A DNA stretch of 64,000 nucleotides from Streptomyces inusitatus (GCF_014651115.1 NZ_BMWG01000002.1:372605-436604), one strand, 5' to 3'; positions 37,547-46,723 are shown, counted from the first letter of the stretch. Numbers and translations are program-made. Notes: generated from the sequence alone by a model not told the origin.

Positions 37547-38871
37547 TTCCACCGCGCGCCCTGGGCGACCAGTTCCTTGACGGCGCGGACAAAGCGCTCG
37601 ACGTGCTCCTCGGGGGTGCCCGCGCCGAAGCTGACCCGGATCGCGTTGAGCGAGCGCTCGCCCGGCTCGCTCTCCGGCGCGCCGCACTCCCCCGGGTCCT
37701 GCGGGTCGCTGCCGAGCAGGGTGCGGACCAGGGGGTGGGCGCAGAAGAGTCCGTCGCGGACGCCGATGCCGTACTCGGCGGAGAGCGCGGCGGCGAAGTG
37801 CGAGCTGTTCCAGCCCTCCACCACGAAGGAGATCACGCCGACCCTGGGGGCGTCGTCGCCGAAGAGCGAGAGCACCTTGACCTCGGGGACCTCGGCGAGA
37901 CCGGCGCGGACCACGCCGACCAGCCGCTGCTCACGGGCGACGAGCTCGTCGAAACCGGCCTCGGTGAGGGCCTTGCAGGCGGAGGCTATGGCGTAGACGC
38001 CGATGACATTGGGCGAACCGGCCTCGTGGCGGGCGGCGGTGGAGTGCCACTCGACCTCGACGCCGCCGTCGGCGCGGCGCGCGACCTTGCGGGACGCGCC
38101 GCCGCCGGCGAGGTAGGGGTCCGCGTCCTGGAGCCAGTCGGCGCGGCCGGCCAGCACGCCCGAGCCGAAGGGGGCGTAGAGCTTGTGTCCGGAGAACGCG
38201 ACCCAGTCGACGTCGAGTTCGCGGACGGAGAGCGGGTGGTGGGGGGCGAGCTGGGCGGCGTCCAGGACGATGCGCGCGCCGTGGGCGTGCGCGGCGGCGG
38301 CGAGTTCCCGTACGGGCCACAGCTCGCCGGTCACATTGGACGCGCCCGTCACACAGACCAGGGCGGGCCCGTAGGGGTCGCGGTCGGCGAGGGCGCGCTC
38401 CAGGGTGGTGACGGCCTCGGCGGGGGTGCGGGGGGCGTTGAGGTAGGTGACCTCGGCGTCGCGCCAGGGGAGCAGGGAGGCGTGGTGCTCGGTCTCGAAG
38501 ACGAAGACCTGGCAGCCGGCGGGGAGGGCGGCGGCCAGCAGGTTCAGCGAGTCGGTGGTGGAGCGGGTGAAGACGAGCTGGTCGCCCTCGCGGCAGTCGA
38601 GGAACTCGGCGACGGTGCGGCGGCTGTTCTCGAAGAGGTCGGTGGAGAGCTGGGAGAGGTATCCCGCGCCCCGGTGGACGCTGCCGTAGTAGGGCGCATA
38701 CGCGGCGACGTCGTCCCAGACGCGCTGGAGGGCGGGGGCGCTGGCCGCGTAGTCCAGGGCGGCGTAGGTGACTTCGCCGCCGGTGACGAGGGGGACCGTC
38801 ACATCGCGGCCGAGGACGGCGAGGGGGGTGCTCACGGTGGTGTCGACGGCGGTGTTCGGGCGTGCGGACAT
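37498..38871 (-). CDS. Class V aminotransferase / cysteine desulfurase-like enzyme
   Basis: PLP enzyme of 457 residues. The PLP-lysine is in WVAFSGHKLYAPFG; the cofactor aspartate is in IVLDAAQLAPHH and the substrate-loop region is YYGSVHRGAGYLS. The fold is SufS/CsdA-like, but substrate and reaction are not certain. GGGAG precedes ATG 38871. Its 240 nt leader begins with a SAM-IV riboswitch, so expression should fall when S-adenosylmethionine is high. That places the enzyme in sulfur amino acid metabolism. Confidence 0.87.
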   Translation of the reverse strand: MSARPNTAVDTTVSTPLAVLGRDVTVPLVTGGEVTYAALDYAASAPALQRVWDDVAAYAPYYGSVHRGAGYLSQLSTDLFENSRRTVAEFLDCREGDQLVFTRSTTDSLNLLAAALPAGCQVFVFETEHHASLLPWRDAEVTYLNAPRTPAEAVTTLERALADRDPYGPALVCVTGASNVTGELWPVRELAAAAHAHGARIVLDAAQLAPHHPLSVRELDVDWVAFSGHKLYAPFGSGVLAGRADWLQDADPYLAGGGASRKVARRADGGVEVEWHSTAARHEAGSPNVIGVYAIASACKALTEAGFDELVAREQRLVGVVRAGLAEVPEVKVLSLFGDDAPRVGVISFVVEGWNSSHFAAALSAEYGIGVRDGLFCAHPLVRTLLGSDPQDPGECGAPESEPGERSLNAIRVSFGAGTPEEHVERFVRAVKELVAQGARWNYRTEDGRCVPDTASA

Positions 38872-39000
38872 GGCGATATCTCCCGGCAGGACAGGCGGAA
38901 TGGCTTCTTGGACCCGGCCGCGGGCGTGCGGAATCGCAGTGCGGCGTGCCGGGGATTGCCTCGGGGAGCGCGGCGGAGGCCGCGCGTGGAGGGTGTGCTG

Positions 39001-39085
39001 AAGAAGGGGCGTACAGCCCTATCGCATTCGCTTGCTCACGAGACTGCTCCCTTGAGGACCAGGACCCCAGGGCGTACAGGGGTCC
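39001..39085 (-). promoter_or_regulatory. Expression-platform hairpins downstream of SAM-IV
   Basis: Two minus-strand hairpins lie between the riboswitch and the gene. GGACCCC/GGGGTCC (39062-39068 with 39079-39085) encloses a 10 nt loop. AGGGC-TGTAC-GCCCCT (about 39005-39020) is followed by TTCTT and looks like an attenuator. Both contain CTGTACGCCC, so they could compete for the same partner. Confidence 0.55.
39019..39039 (-). CDS. Putative leader peptide ORF (MSKRMR)
   Basis: A GTG start at 39039 with AAGGGAG 7 nt upstream opens a six-codon reading frame, M-S-K-R-M-R, ending TAG at 39019. The stop codon overlaps the 5' arm of the attenuator-like hairpin. The strong ribosome binding site makes translation plausible. 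It lies between the SAM-IV element and the aminotransferase gene and could couple ribosome position to hairpin choice. Confidence 0.45.
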   Translation of the reverse strand: MSKRMR

Positions 39086-39112
39086 GCGCTTGCCGCAGAC
39101 CTCGCTGCCTAC

Positions 39113-39204
39113 GGCCTGGTCTTCACCCGGGGCACCCCGCCACGGACGGAGGGTTGCCGGACAGCGGGCCGGGGCCGTAGTCGCTGTCGCTCATGACCTG
39201 CCGG
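39113..39204 (-). ncRNA. SAM-IV riboswitch
   Basis: S-adenosylmethionine-binding aptamer. On the minus strand the blocks GGTCATGAGCGAC, CGGCCCGCTG, CCGGCAACCCTCCGTCC, GGCGGGGTGCCCCGGGTGA and AGACCAGGCC occur in order, which is the SAM-IV pattern; GGTC and GACC close the first helix. It precedes the class V aminotransferase gene by about 240 nt. Confidence 0.85.
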
Positions 39205-39274
39205 AACCGTATGCCAGCGGAGCGCGACAGCGCAAGACCGTTCCGCATCCCAAGACGGTCCGGGAACACGAGAA

Positions 39275-39307
39275 GGCCCCCGCCGGCTTCGAAAGTCGGC
39301 GGGGGCC
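39275..39307 (-). terminator. Terminator after trpD
   Basis: A perfect 11 bp stem GGCCCCCGCCG/CGGCGGGGGCC (39275-39285 with 39297-39307) begins 17 nt beyond the trpD stop. On the minus strand it is followed by TTCT. Confidence 0.85.
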
Positions 39308-39323
39308 CGGGGGCGGGAAGGCG

Positions 39324-40388
39324 TCAGGCGCTGGTGGCGGCGACCCAGCGCTCCAGGGCGGCGGCGGCCGCGCCGGAGTCGATGGAGTGGGCGGCGCGGG
39401 TGATCGCCGCCGCGAGCTGGTCCTCCAGCGAGGCGTCCGAGGGCGCGAGGGCCACCAGCGCCGCCGCCGAGTTGAGCAGGACCGCGTCACGGACCGGCCC
39501 CTTCTCCCCGGCGAGGAGGCGGCGGGCCACCTCCGCGTTGTACGAGGCGTCCGCGCCGCGCAGGGCCTCCACCGGGACCAGCGGGATCCCGATGTCCCTC
39601 GGGTCGAAGGACCGCTCCCGCACCGAGCCGTCCCGTACCACCCAGACCCGGGAGGTCGCCGTCGTCGTCAGCTCGTCCAGCCCGTCGTCGCCCCGGAACA
39701 CCAGTGCGGAGGATCCGCGCTCGGCGAGCACACCCGCGAGGATGGGCGCCATCCGGGCGTCCGCGACACCGGTGGCCTGGGCCTTCACCCGGGCCGGGTT
39801 GGTCAGCGGGCCGAGGAAGTTGAAGGTGGTGCGGATGCCCAGCTCCTTGCGGGCCGCCGCCACATGGCGGAGCGCCGGGTGGAACTTCACCGCGAAGCAG
39901 AAGGTGATGCCCGCCTCCTCCGCGACCTCGGCGACCCGCTGGGGGGGCAGCTCCAGATTGACGCCGAGCTTCTCCAGGACGTCCGAGGCCCCCGAGGCGC
40001 TGGACGCCGCCCGGTTGCCGTGCTTGACGACCTTCGTACCGGTCCCCGCGACGACGATCGCGGACATCGTGGAGATGTTGACCGTCTTCGCGCCGTCGCC
40101 GCCGGTGCCGACGATGTCGACGCTGGGGCCCGGCACCTCGATGAGCCGCGCGTGCTCGTACATCGTCCGGACCAGGCCGGAGATCTCCGCGACGGTCTCG
40201 CCCTTGGCGCGCAGCGCCACCGCGAATCCGGCGATCTGCGCGTCGGTGGCCGCGCCGCTGAGGATCTGGTGCATCGCCCAGGCGGTGGCGTCCGCGCTCT
40301 GGTCGTGCTGGTCGAGGAGGGAGTTCAGCACGAGGGGCCAGGAGAGGTCCGCCACGCTGTCGCCGCCTGCCGGGGTCACAACGTTCAT
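39324..40388 (-). CDS. trpD: Anthranilate phosphoribosyltransferase
   Basis: Second enzyme of tryptophan synthesis: anthranilate plus phosphoribosyl pyrophosphate gives N-(5-phosphoribosyl)anthranilate. The 354-residue protein has the PRPP-binding [59 protein letters not shown] and the metal-binding acidic pair in [15 protein letters not shown] lies about 8 nt before ATG 40388. It is alone, not in a trp operon, and flanked by strong terminators on both sides. Confidence 0.96.
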   Translation of the reverse strand: MNVVTPAGGDSVADLSWPLVLNSLLDQHDQSADATAWAMHQILSGAATDAQIAGFAVALRAKGETVAEISGLVRTMYEHARLIEVPGPSVDIVGTGGDGAKTVNISTMSAIVVAGTGTKVVKHGNRAASSASGASDVLEKLGVNLELPPQRVAEVAEEAGITFCFAVKFHPALRHVAAARKELGIRTTFNFLGPLTNPARVKAQATGVADARMAPILAGVLAERGSSALVFRGDDGLDELTTTATSRVWVVRDGSVRERSFDPRDIGIPLVPVEALRGADASYNAEVARRLLAGEKGPVRDAVLLNSAAALVALAPSDASLEDQLAAAITRAAHSIDSGAAAAALERWVAATSA

Positions 40389-40453
40389 GGTCCGCTCCAG
40401 GGTCCATCTGGGGATAAGGGGTAGGCCTCCACCCTATCCAGCCCCGGGGACGG

Positions 40454-40490
40454 CCAAGAGCCCCGTCCATTGCCTGGACGGGGCTCTTGG
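40454..40490 (-). terminator. Terminator after qcrB
   Basis: A perfect 16 bp stem (40454-40469 with 40475-40490, core AAGAGCCCCGTCCA) with loop TTGCC lies 32 nt beyond the qcrB stop. Confidence 0.9.
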
Positions 40491-40521
40491 CTGTGGCGAT
40501 CGTAACGATCAGATCAGGCGA

Positions 40522-42156
40522 TCAGTGGTGGCCGTGGCCACTGGTGATCTCCTTGTACTCCTCGGCGGTGGGCTTGGGAATCTGGTTCCCCTCGCCGTAG
40601 AAGCTCTGGCTGAGCTTGGCCTGCGTCTTCTTGACGAGCGAGACCTTCCGCTCCACGCCGTTCTTGTCCACGGTCGGGCCGATCTCGATCGGCTTGTACT
40701 GCTCGTGCGCGGTGAGGCGGTACAGCTCACCCTGGCTGAGCGGTTCGTGGACCTCGACGAACTCACCGTGCGGCAGTCGCTTGATGATGCCGGACTCGCG
40801 TCCGTGCAGCACCTTGTCCCTGTCGCGGCGCTGGAGTCCGAGGCAGATGCGCTTCGTGACGATGAAGGCGATGACCGGTCCGGCGAAGAAGAAGATCCGG
40901 ACGAACCAGGTGATCGCGTTGATCGACAGGTTGAAGTGGGTGGCGACGATGTCGTTGCCACCGCCGATCAACATGATGAAGTACGCGGTCAGCCAGGCCA
41001 CACCGAAGGCCGTACGCGTCGGGGCGTTGCGCGGGCGGTCCAGGATGTGGTGCTCGCGCTTGTCCCCGGTGACCCAGGACTCGATGAAGGGGTAGACCCC
41101 GATCGCGCCCAGCACCAGCGGGAAGGCGATCAGCGGGATGAGTACGCCCAGTGCGAGCGTATGACCCCAGGCGTTGATCTCCCAGCCGGGCATCACACGG
41201 ATCAGACCCTCGGCGAAGCCCATGTACCAGTCGGGTTGCGCGCCGGTGGAGACCTGGTCGACCCGGTAGGGGCCGAGTGCCCAGATCGGGTTCAGCGTGG
41301 CGACGGCGGAGACCACCGCGATGATGCCGAAGACCAGGAAGAAGAAGCCACCCGCCTTGGCCATGTAGACCGGCAGCAGCGGCATGCCGACGACGTTCTT
41401 CTCGGTGCGGCCGGGACCCGCGTACTGCGTGTGCTTGTGGTAGACGACCAGGATCAGATGGCCCACCAGCAGACCGAGCATGATGCCCGGCAACAGCAGG
41501 ATGTGGATCGAGTAGAACCGGGACACGAAGTCGTGACCTGGGAACTCCCCGCCGAACAAGAACATCGAGATGTATGTGCCCACGACTGGCACGGCCAGGA
41601 TCGCGCCCTGCATGAAGCGGACGCCGGTGCCGGAGAGCAGGTCGTCCGGGAGCGAGTAGCCGGTGAAACCGGTGAACATGCCCAGGAAGAGCAGCAGGAA
41701 GCCGAAGAGCCAGTTGACCTCGCGCGGCTTGCGGAACGCGCCGGTGAAGAAGACGCGCATCATGTGGACCATCATCGCGGCGACGAAGATCAGCGCGGCC
41801 CAGTGGTGGATCTGCCGGATGAGCAGACCGCCGCGGACGTCGAAGCTGATCTCCAGCGTCGAGGCGTAGGCCTCGGACATGCGTACGCCCTGCATGGGGA
41901 CGTAGCTGCCGTGGTAGACGATCTCGTTCATCGACGGGGTGAAGAACAGCGTCAGATACACACCCGTGAGGATGATGATCACGAAGCTGTAGAGGCAGAT
42001 CTCACCGAGCATGAAGGACCAGTGGTCCGGGAAGATCTTGCGCATGTTGGCCTTGGCCAGGGAGTAGATCCCCAGCCGGCCGTCCGCCCAGTCCGCGACC
42101 CGCTCACCTGCGGGTGCTTTGCGCTCGGGGCGCTTGGTCTCAGTTGCAGTACTCAT
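40522..42156 (-). CDS. qcrB: Cytochrome bc1 complex cytochrome b subunit
   Basis: Quinol-oxidising membrane subunit of the actinobacterial bc1-aa3 supercomplex, 544 residues. The b-haem histidines are in the RQIHHWAALIFVAAMMVHMMRVF region and in SIHILLLPGIMLGLLVGHL. The Qo-site block is PDWYMGFAEGLIRVMPGWE (PDWY variant of PEWY). A cytosolic C-terminal extension rich in charged residues follows. ATG 42156 overlaps the qcrA stop by 4 nt (ATGA). It is the last gene of ctaE-qcrCAB. Confidence 0.97.
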   Translation of the reverse strand: MSTATETKRPERKAPAGERVADWADGRLGIYSLAKANMRKIFPDHWSFMLGEICLYSFVIIILTGVYLTLFFTPSMNEIVYHGSYVPMQGVRMSEAYASTLEISFDVRGGLLIRQIHHWAALIFVAAMMVHMMRVFFTGAFRKPREVNWLFGFLLLFLGMFTGFTGYSLPDDLLSGTGVRFMQGAILAVPVVGTYISMFLFGGEFPGHDFVSRFYSIHILLLPGIMLGLLVGHLILVVYHKHTQYAGPGRTEKNVVGMPLLPVYMAKAGGFFFLVFGIIAVVSAVATLNPIWALGPYRVDQVSTGAQPDWYMGFAEGLIRVMPGWEINAWGHTLALGVLIPLIAFPLVLGAIGVYPFIESWVTGDKREHHILDRPRNAPTRTAFGVAWLTAYFIMLIGGGNDIVATHFNLSINAITWFVRIFFFAGPVIAFIVTKRICLGLQRRDRDKVLHGRESGIIKRLPHGEFVEVHEPLSQGELYRLTAHEQYKPIEIGPTVDKNGVERKVSLVKKTQAKLSQSFYGEGNQIPKPTAEEYKEITSGHGHH

Positions 42157-43232
42157 CCGCGCTCCCAGAAGGACGCACCGACAGGCTCGTCGAAGTCGCC
42201 GAGCGCTTCGAGGTTGCCCTCCGCGTTCACACCGATCCGCAGCTGCGGAAGGGGGTGACCGGCGGGGCCGAAGATGACCCGGGCTCCGTCGGAGAGGTCG
42301 AAGGTGGACTGATGACACGGGCAGAGCACGTGGTGGGTCTGCTGCTCGTAGAGGCTGATCGGGCAGCCGACATGGGTGCAGATCTTGGAGAAGGCCACGA
42401 TGCCCTCGTGGGACCACTCAAGCTCTCGCTTGTCCTTGATGTCGTCCGGACGGATCCGGACGATCATCAGGGCGGCCTTGCCGATCTCTTTCTGGAAGTC
42501 GTGGCTGTCGTCCTTCAGGCCCTCGGGCATGGCGAAGACGAGCGAGCCGACGGTGATGTCCTCGGGACGCAGCGGCTCATGCGTGTTCATGTTGATGAGC
42601 TGCTTGCCCTTGGCCCAGAGCGTCACCCGGAGCTTGCGCTCCGGCAGCGGACCGAGGTCGCGCAGAAGGACCACTCCGGTGAGCGGGACCAGCGCCATCG
42701 CGCCGAACATCGTGTTCCGGATCAGCTTGCGACGGCCGAAGCCGGACTCCTCGTTGCCCGCCGCGAAGTCGGCCAGAACCTTGGCCTTGACCTCGGGCGA
42801 GGCCTCGATGGGGTGCCGCTCGTCGGCGACCTCCTCGTCGGACATCAGGGTGCGGGCCCAGTGGACCGCGCCCGCCCCGATGAAGAAGAGGGCCCCGCCG
42901 AGCGTCCAGCCCAGCGAGAAGTTCAGCGCGCTCACCCGGCCGAAGGGCCAGATGTAGACGAGCTTGTCGACGGGGAAGGCCACGAAACAGGCGATGAACG
43001 CCACCGTGGACAGCATCGAGAGCGTGAAAAAGAGGGCGACGGTGCGCTCGGAGCGCTGAGCGGCCCGCTCGTCGATGTCCTGGATGCGCGGCTTGTGCGC
43101 CGGCAGTCCGGGATCGTGGAACGGGTCCTCGTCCACCCGCTGGGCGACGGCGGTGCCGCCGTGCCCTGCCGCGCCGTGCGCGGTGCCCTGCTCAGCCGGC
43201 AGGTTCTCTTCTGGAATGTCTTGGCTACTCAT
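42153..43232 (-). CDS. qcrA: Cytochrome bc1 complex Rieske iron-sulfur subunit
   Basis: Rieske [2Fe-2S] subunit, 359 residues. It has the actinobacterial form with three N-terminal membrane helices (about 65-85, 100-125 and 190-210) after a hydrophilic N-terminus. Cluster ligands are in CTHVGC and CPCHQS near the C-terminus. It passes electrons from quinol to the QcrC haems. ATG 43232 overlaps the qcrC stop by 4 nt. Confidence 0.96.
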   Translation of the reverse strand: MSSQDIPEENLPAEQGTAHGAAGHGGTAVAQRVDEDPFHDPGLPAHKPRIQDIDERAAQRSERTVALFFTLSMLSTVAFIACFVAFPVDKLVYIWPFGRVSALNFSLGWTLGGALFFIGAGAVHWARTLMSDEEVADERHPIEASPEVKAKVLADFAAGNEESGFGRRKLIRNTMFGAMALVPLTGVVLLRDLGPLPERKLRVTLWAKGKQLINMNTHEPLRPEDITVGSLVFAMPEGLKDDSHDFQKEIGKAALMIVRIRPDDIKDKRELEWSHEGIVAFSKICTHVGCPISLYEQQTHHVLCPCHQSTFDLSDGARVIFGPAGHPLPQLRIGVNAEGNLEALGDFDEPVGASFWERG

Positions 43233-44041
43233 GACTTCTTGGCCTTAGCGGTGTGGGCCGCGACCCAGACGGCGGTTGCGATCAGCGCACCCAGACCGAA
43301 GATCCAGGCGAACAGACCCTCACTGACGGGACCGAGCCCGCCCAGCGTCAGACCGCCGGGGCTCGACGCCTTGTCCGGGTCGTTCATGGTCTCGACGTAG
43401 GCGATGATCTCCTTCTTCTCCTTCTCCGGCATGACGCCGTCGGGGAAGGAAGGCATGTTCTGCGGGCCGGTCTGCATGGCCTCGTAGAGATGCTTGTTGC
43501 TGACGCCCTCAAGAGTGGGGGCGTACTTGCCGTCCGTCAGCGCGCCGCCCTTGCCGGTGAAGTTGTGGCACTGGGCGCAGTTGGTACGGAAGAGATCGCC
43601 GCCCTTGGCGACGTCGGCGCCCTTGGGGCTGTACTGGTCCTCGGTCGGCGTGATCGGACCGGCACCGAGCGAGGCGACGTACGCCGCGAGCTGGTCGATC
43701 TCGGCCTGGGAGTAGATGACCTTCTTCTTGGGCACCTGCGCACCGGGCTGCTGCGCCGGCATACGGCCGGTGCCGACCTGGAAGTCGACGGAGGCCGAGC
43801 CGACGCCGACGAGGGAGGGACCGTCAGTGGTGCCCTCGCCGCCGGTTCCGTGGCAGCTCGCGCAGCCGACGGTGTACAGCTTCTTGCCCTCCTCGATGGC
43901 GAGGGACTGGGAGGTTTCTTCGGCCTGTGCCTTGTCCGCAGGCGCGAACGCGGCGTACAGCCCCCCGGTGGCCGCCAGCGCGAGGAGTAGGACGACGACC
44001 GCCGCCAGCGGATGGCGTCGTCGTGCGGAGAGCTTTTTCAC
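43229..44041 (-). CDS. qcrC: Cytochrome bc1 complex dihaem cytochrome c subunit
   Basis: Dihaem cytochrome c, 270 residues. Two CxxCH motifs, CASCH (60-64) and CAQCH (155-159), bind haem covalently outside the membrane. An N-terminal signal/anchor (about 10-30) and a C-terminal helix (WIFGLGALIATAVWVAA) hold it. The second domain replaces soluble cytochrome c in actinobacteria, delivering electrons directly to the aa3 oxidase. GTG 44041 is the start. Confidence 0.96.
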   Translation of the reverse strand: MKKLSARRRHPLAAVVVLLLALAATGGLYAAFAPADKAQAEETSQSLAIEEGKKLYTVGCASCHGTGGEGTTDGPSLVGVGSASVDFQVGTGRMPAQQPGAQVPKKKVIYSQAEIDQLAAYVASLGAGPITPTEDQYSPKGADVAKGGDLFRTNCAQCHNFTGKGGALTDGKYAPTLEGVSNKHLYEAMQTGPQNMPSFPDGVMPEKEKKEIIAYVETMNDPDKASSPGGLTLGGLGPVSEGLFAWIFGLGALIATAVWVAAHTAKAKKS

Positions 44042-44118
44042 GGATTACCCCGGTGTCAGGATTTTCTGCGTCGATGCTTCTGGACTGTGTCTGCTTCGGG
44101 CGCGAACGCCCACGCCCG

Positions 44119-44736
44119 TTACTTGATCATGTAGATCGTGGCGAAGAGGCCGATCCAGACGACATCGACGAAGTGCCAGTAATAGGACACGACGATGGCG
44201 GAGGTTGCCTGCTCGTGGGTGAATCTCCTGGCCGCGTACGTCCGGCCCAGGACCAGCAGGAAGGCGATGAGTCCGCCTGCCACATGCAGTCCGTGGAAGC
44301 CGGTGGTCAGGTAGAACACCGAGCCGTAGGGGTCAGACGAGAGGGAGATCCCGTGCTGGACCAGCTCGGTGTACTCGTAGACCTGACCGCCGATGAAGAT
44401 CGCGCCCATGATGAACGTGATGATGAACCACGTGCGGAGCTTCTTCACATCGCCGCGCTCGGCGGCGAATACGCCGAGCTGGCAGGTGAGAGAGGAGAGC
44501 ACCAGGATCGTGGTGTTCGTCGCCGAGAACGGGAAGTTCAGAAGGTCGGCCTTCGAGGACCAGAACTCGGCACCCGTTACCGAGCGCAGAGTGAAGTACA
44601 TCGCAAAGAGGGCCGCGAAGAACATCAGCTCGGAACTCAACCAGATGATGGTTCCGACGCTGACGAGGTTCGGCCGATTGACCGACGGGTGCGCGTGCCC
44701 GGTTTCTACTGTCGTTGCTGTCGCCACGACCGACAT
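44119..44736 (-). CDS. ctaE: Cytochrome c oxidase subunit III
   Basis: Five-helix subunit III of aa3 oxidase, 205 residues, with [33 protein letters not shown] and the terminal [22 protein letters not shown] signature. It leads the ctaE-qcrCAB unit. The start ATG 44736 sits in a perfect inverted repeat (CCGACAT-T-ATGTCGG, 44728-44742) and has no ribosome binding site, which would suit a leaderless message. GTG three codons later is an alternative. Confidence 0.95.
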   Translation of the reverse strand: MSVVATATTVETGHAHPSVNRPNLVSVGTIIWLSSELMFFAALFAMYFTLRSVTGAEFWSSKADLLNFPFSATNTTILVLSSLTCQLGVFAAERGDVKKLRTWFIITFIMGAIFIGGQVYEYTELVQHGISLSSDPYGSVFYLTTGFHGLHVAGGLIAFLLVLGRTYAARRFTHEQATSAIVVSYYWHFVDVVWIGLFATIYMIK

Positions 44737-44742
44737 TATGTC
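44728..44742. promoter_or_regulatory. Palindrome over the ctaE start codon
   Basis: CCGACAT-T-ATGTCGG is a perfect 7 bp inverted repeat that contains the ctaE ATG. It lies in the divergent region with the pseudo-receiver gene. It could be an operator or simply shape translation initiation. Confidence 0.4.
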
Positions 44743-44916
44743 GGTCGCTTATCCCGCCCTCACTCCGGGGGGTGCCGTTCGGTGTGTCAGCCGCCCCCGT
44801 CCGGCCCGAACGGCCCATCGACGGGGTGTCCGAACCGCTGTTTGCGAACAGGGTGAGCGAGTAGCATCCGGGCCACCGGTACCTGATCCAGAGGGACCCA
44901 ACGACGCGGAGGAACA

Positions 44917-45318
44917 ATGCAGCCGACCGCCACCGTGCTGGTCTACAGCGATGACGCCAACACCCGTGAGCAGGTACGGCTCGCGGCCGGGCGCAGGCCC
45001 GCGGCCGACGTCCCCCCCGTCGCCTTCATCGAGTGCGCGACGCTCCCGGCCGTGCTGGAGCGGCTGGAGGAGGGCGGGGTCGACGTCTGTGTGCTGGACG
45101 GCGAGACGGTGCCCGCGGGCGGGATGGGCGTCTGCCGGCAGATCAAGGACGAGATTTTCGACTGCCCGCCCGTGTTGCTGCTCATCGGCCGCCCCCAGGA
45201 CGCCTGGCTGGCCACCTGGAGCCGCGCGGAGGCCGCTGTGACGCTTCCGGTCGACCCGGTGGAGTTCGCGGACGCGCTGGCCGCCCTGCTGCGCGAGAGG
45301 CTCGGTGTGGGGGCCTGA
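44917..45318 (+). CDS. Pseudo-receiver-like protein of unknown function
   Basis: A 133-residue protein with the alternating strand-helix pattern of a receiver domain (ATVLVYSDDANTREQ, VDVCVLDGETVPAGG, PPVLLLIGRPQDAWL). No output domain is present, and the usual KP motif is replaced by TLPVDP, so it may not be phosphorylated normally. GGAGG lies 5 nt before ATG 44917. It is divergent from ctaE; a link to respiration is suggested only by position. Confidence 0.75.
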   Translation: MQPTATVLVYSDDANTREQVRLAAGRRPAADVPPVAFIECATLPAVLERLEEGGVDVCVLDGETVPAGGMGVCRQIKDEIFDCPPVLLLIGRPQDAWLATWSRAEAAVTLPVDPVEFADALAALLRERLGVGA

Positions 45319-45387
45319 CGGCCTTCCCGCGCGGCCGCGGCGGCCTCTGACGGGCCGTCGCGGGCCTTCAGGGGCGCGCCACGAGGG

Positions 45388-45405
45388 CCCCAGGGGCTCC
45401 TGGGG
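45388..45405. terminator. Short hairpin between convergent genes
   Basis: CCCCAGG (45388-45394) pairs with CCTGGGG (45399-45405) around GGCT, just beyond the 3' end of the L,D-transpeptidase gene. There is no T run. Confidence 0.45.
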
Positions 45406-45407
45406 GC

Positions 45408-46667
45408 TCAGATACGGGGTCGCAGCCGTGCCACGTCGGTGGCGCTGCTGCCGTCCCTGACCGCGCCGACGAGGGCGCTGCCCTTGCGCCAGTCCGCCCA
45501 GGACAGATTCCAGTCCCCGTAGCCGTTGCCGAAGGTGTCCATCTCGTCTCCGACGCTGTTGATGACATGGACGAGGTCGCCCTCGCGCACGGTCTCGTAG
45601 AACCAGGCGGCGTTGCCGGTGGACATGCCGGTGCAGCCGTGGCTGACATTGGCGTAGCCGTGGGAGCCGATGGACCAGGGCGCGGCGTGGACGTACTCGC
45701 CGCTCCAGGTGACCCGGGTGGCGTAGTAGACCGGCAGGTCGTAGGCCTCGGAGCCGCCGATGCCGACGCTGGAGCCGCGCATCCGGACGAAGTACTCCTT
45801 GCCCAGCACCACCTTGGTGCCGTTGCGGGTGGAGAAGCCGGGCTTCCCGGTGGTGATCGGAATGGTGTTGATCACTTCTCCGTTGCGGAGCACGGTCATC
45901 CAGTGCGAGGAGGCGTCGGTGTAGGCCTCAACCCGGTCGCCGATGGTGAGTTTGAGGGGGTCGGAGGCGCCGCCGTAGAGCTGGTGGGAGACCTTGACGC
46001 CCTGGAGGTTGCTGGAGACGGTCACCTTCGCGCCCGCCGGCCAGTAATCCTTGGGCCGGAAGTGGAGCACCTCGTCGTTGACCCAGTGCCAGGCGCCGTC
46101 GACCGACGGCTTCGAGTCGACTTTGAGGGCGCGTTCGACCACGGATCTGGCCTCGCGGTCCTCGATCGGCGCGCTGAGTTCCGCGATGATGGGCTGTCCG
46201 ACGCCGTAGGTGCCCTCCTCCGGGCCGAAACCGACGGTCAGCTGCCGCTTGGCCGGGGATGTCTCAAAACCGAGCGTACGGGTGCCGGGAGCGCCCTTCT
46301 TGTCCTCGGTGGCGACCCTTGCGGTGTACTTCGCGCCGGCCGACAGGGCTCCGGTGGAACGCCAGCGGCTGCCGTCGGCGGCGAGCTCGCCCGCCAGATG
46401 GTGGCCCGAGTCGTCGACGACCGTGACATCGGTGATCCGGGCGCCCGTCCGCTCGGTCTCGGCGACGGTGACCTCAAGGGGCTTGTCGGGGCTGGCCTTC
46501 GCGGCGCCCTGAGGCGTGTTGAAGACGATCTGGCGCGCGGCGTCGAAGGGCTTGGCCGAGAGCGGGTGGCTCTTCGTCTCACCACCGCACGCGGTGACGA
46601 CCGACCCCAGGGCCAGGACCAGCAGGGTGCAGCGGAGAACTGAGCTGAGGCGAGGCGTCTGGTTCAT
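45408..46667 (-). CDS. L,D-transpeptidase lipoprotein (YkuD, Ig-like domains)
   Basis: Exported wall-crosslinking enzyme, about 419 residues. A hydrophobic signal ends in a lipobox-like VVTAC. Two Ig-like domains follow (about 45-230). The YkuD domain has the catalytic HGYANVSHGCTGM motif (His and Cys of SHGCTxM). It forms 3-3 peptidoglycan crosslinks and resists most beta-lactams as a class. ATG 46667 starts the signal peptide; ATG 46694 is possible. It sits between the two oxidase units but is separated from ctaF by a strong terminator. Confidence 0.92.
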   Translation of the reverse strand: MNQTPRLSSVLRCTLLVLALGSVVTACGGETKSHPLSAKPFDAARQIVFNTPQGAAKASPDKPLEVTVAETERTGARITDVTVVDDSGHHLAGELAADGSRWRSTGALSAGAKYTARVATEDKKGAPGTRTLGFETSPAKRQLTVGFGPEEGTYGVGQPIIAELSAPIEDREARSVVERALKVDSKPSVDGAWHWVNDEVLHFRPKDYWPAGAKVTVSSNLQGVKVSHQLYGGASDPLKLTIGDRVEAYTDASSHWMTVLRNGEVINTIPITTGKPGFSTRNGTKVVLGKEYFVRMRGSSVGIGGSEAYDLPVYYATRVTWSGEYVHAAPWSIGSHGYANVSHGCTGMSTGNAAWFYETVREGDLVHVINSVGDEMDTFGNGYGDWNLSWADWRKGSALVGAVRDGSSATDVARLRPRI

Positions 46668-46723
46668 AGCCTCACGGTATGAAAATCGCATCACGGCGGC
46701 GCGTTGAGTGCGTACAAACGGGC

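Noticed and set aside
40522..42417. A longer QcrB starting inside qcrA
   Set aside because: The extra residues are out-of-frame Rieske coding sequence; the ATGA overlap start at 42156 matches the family.
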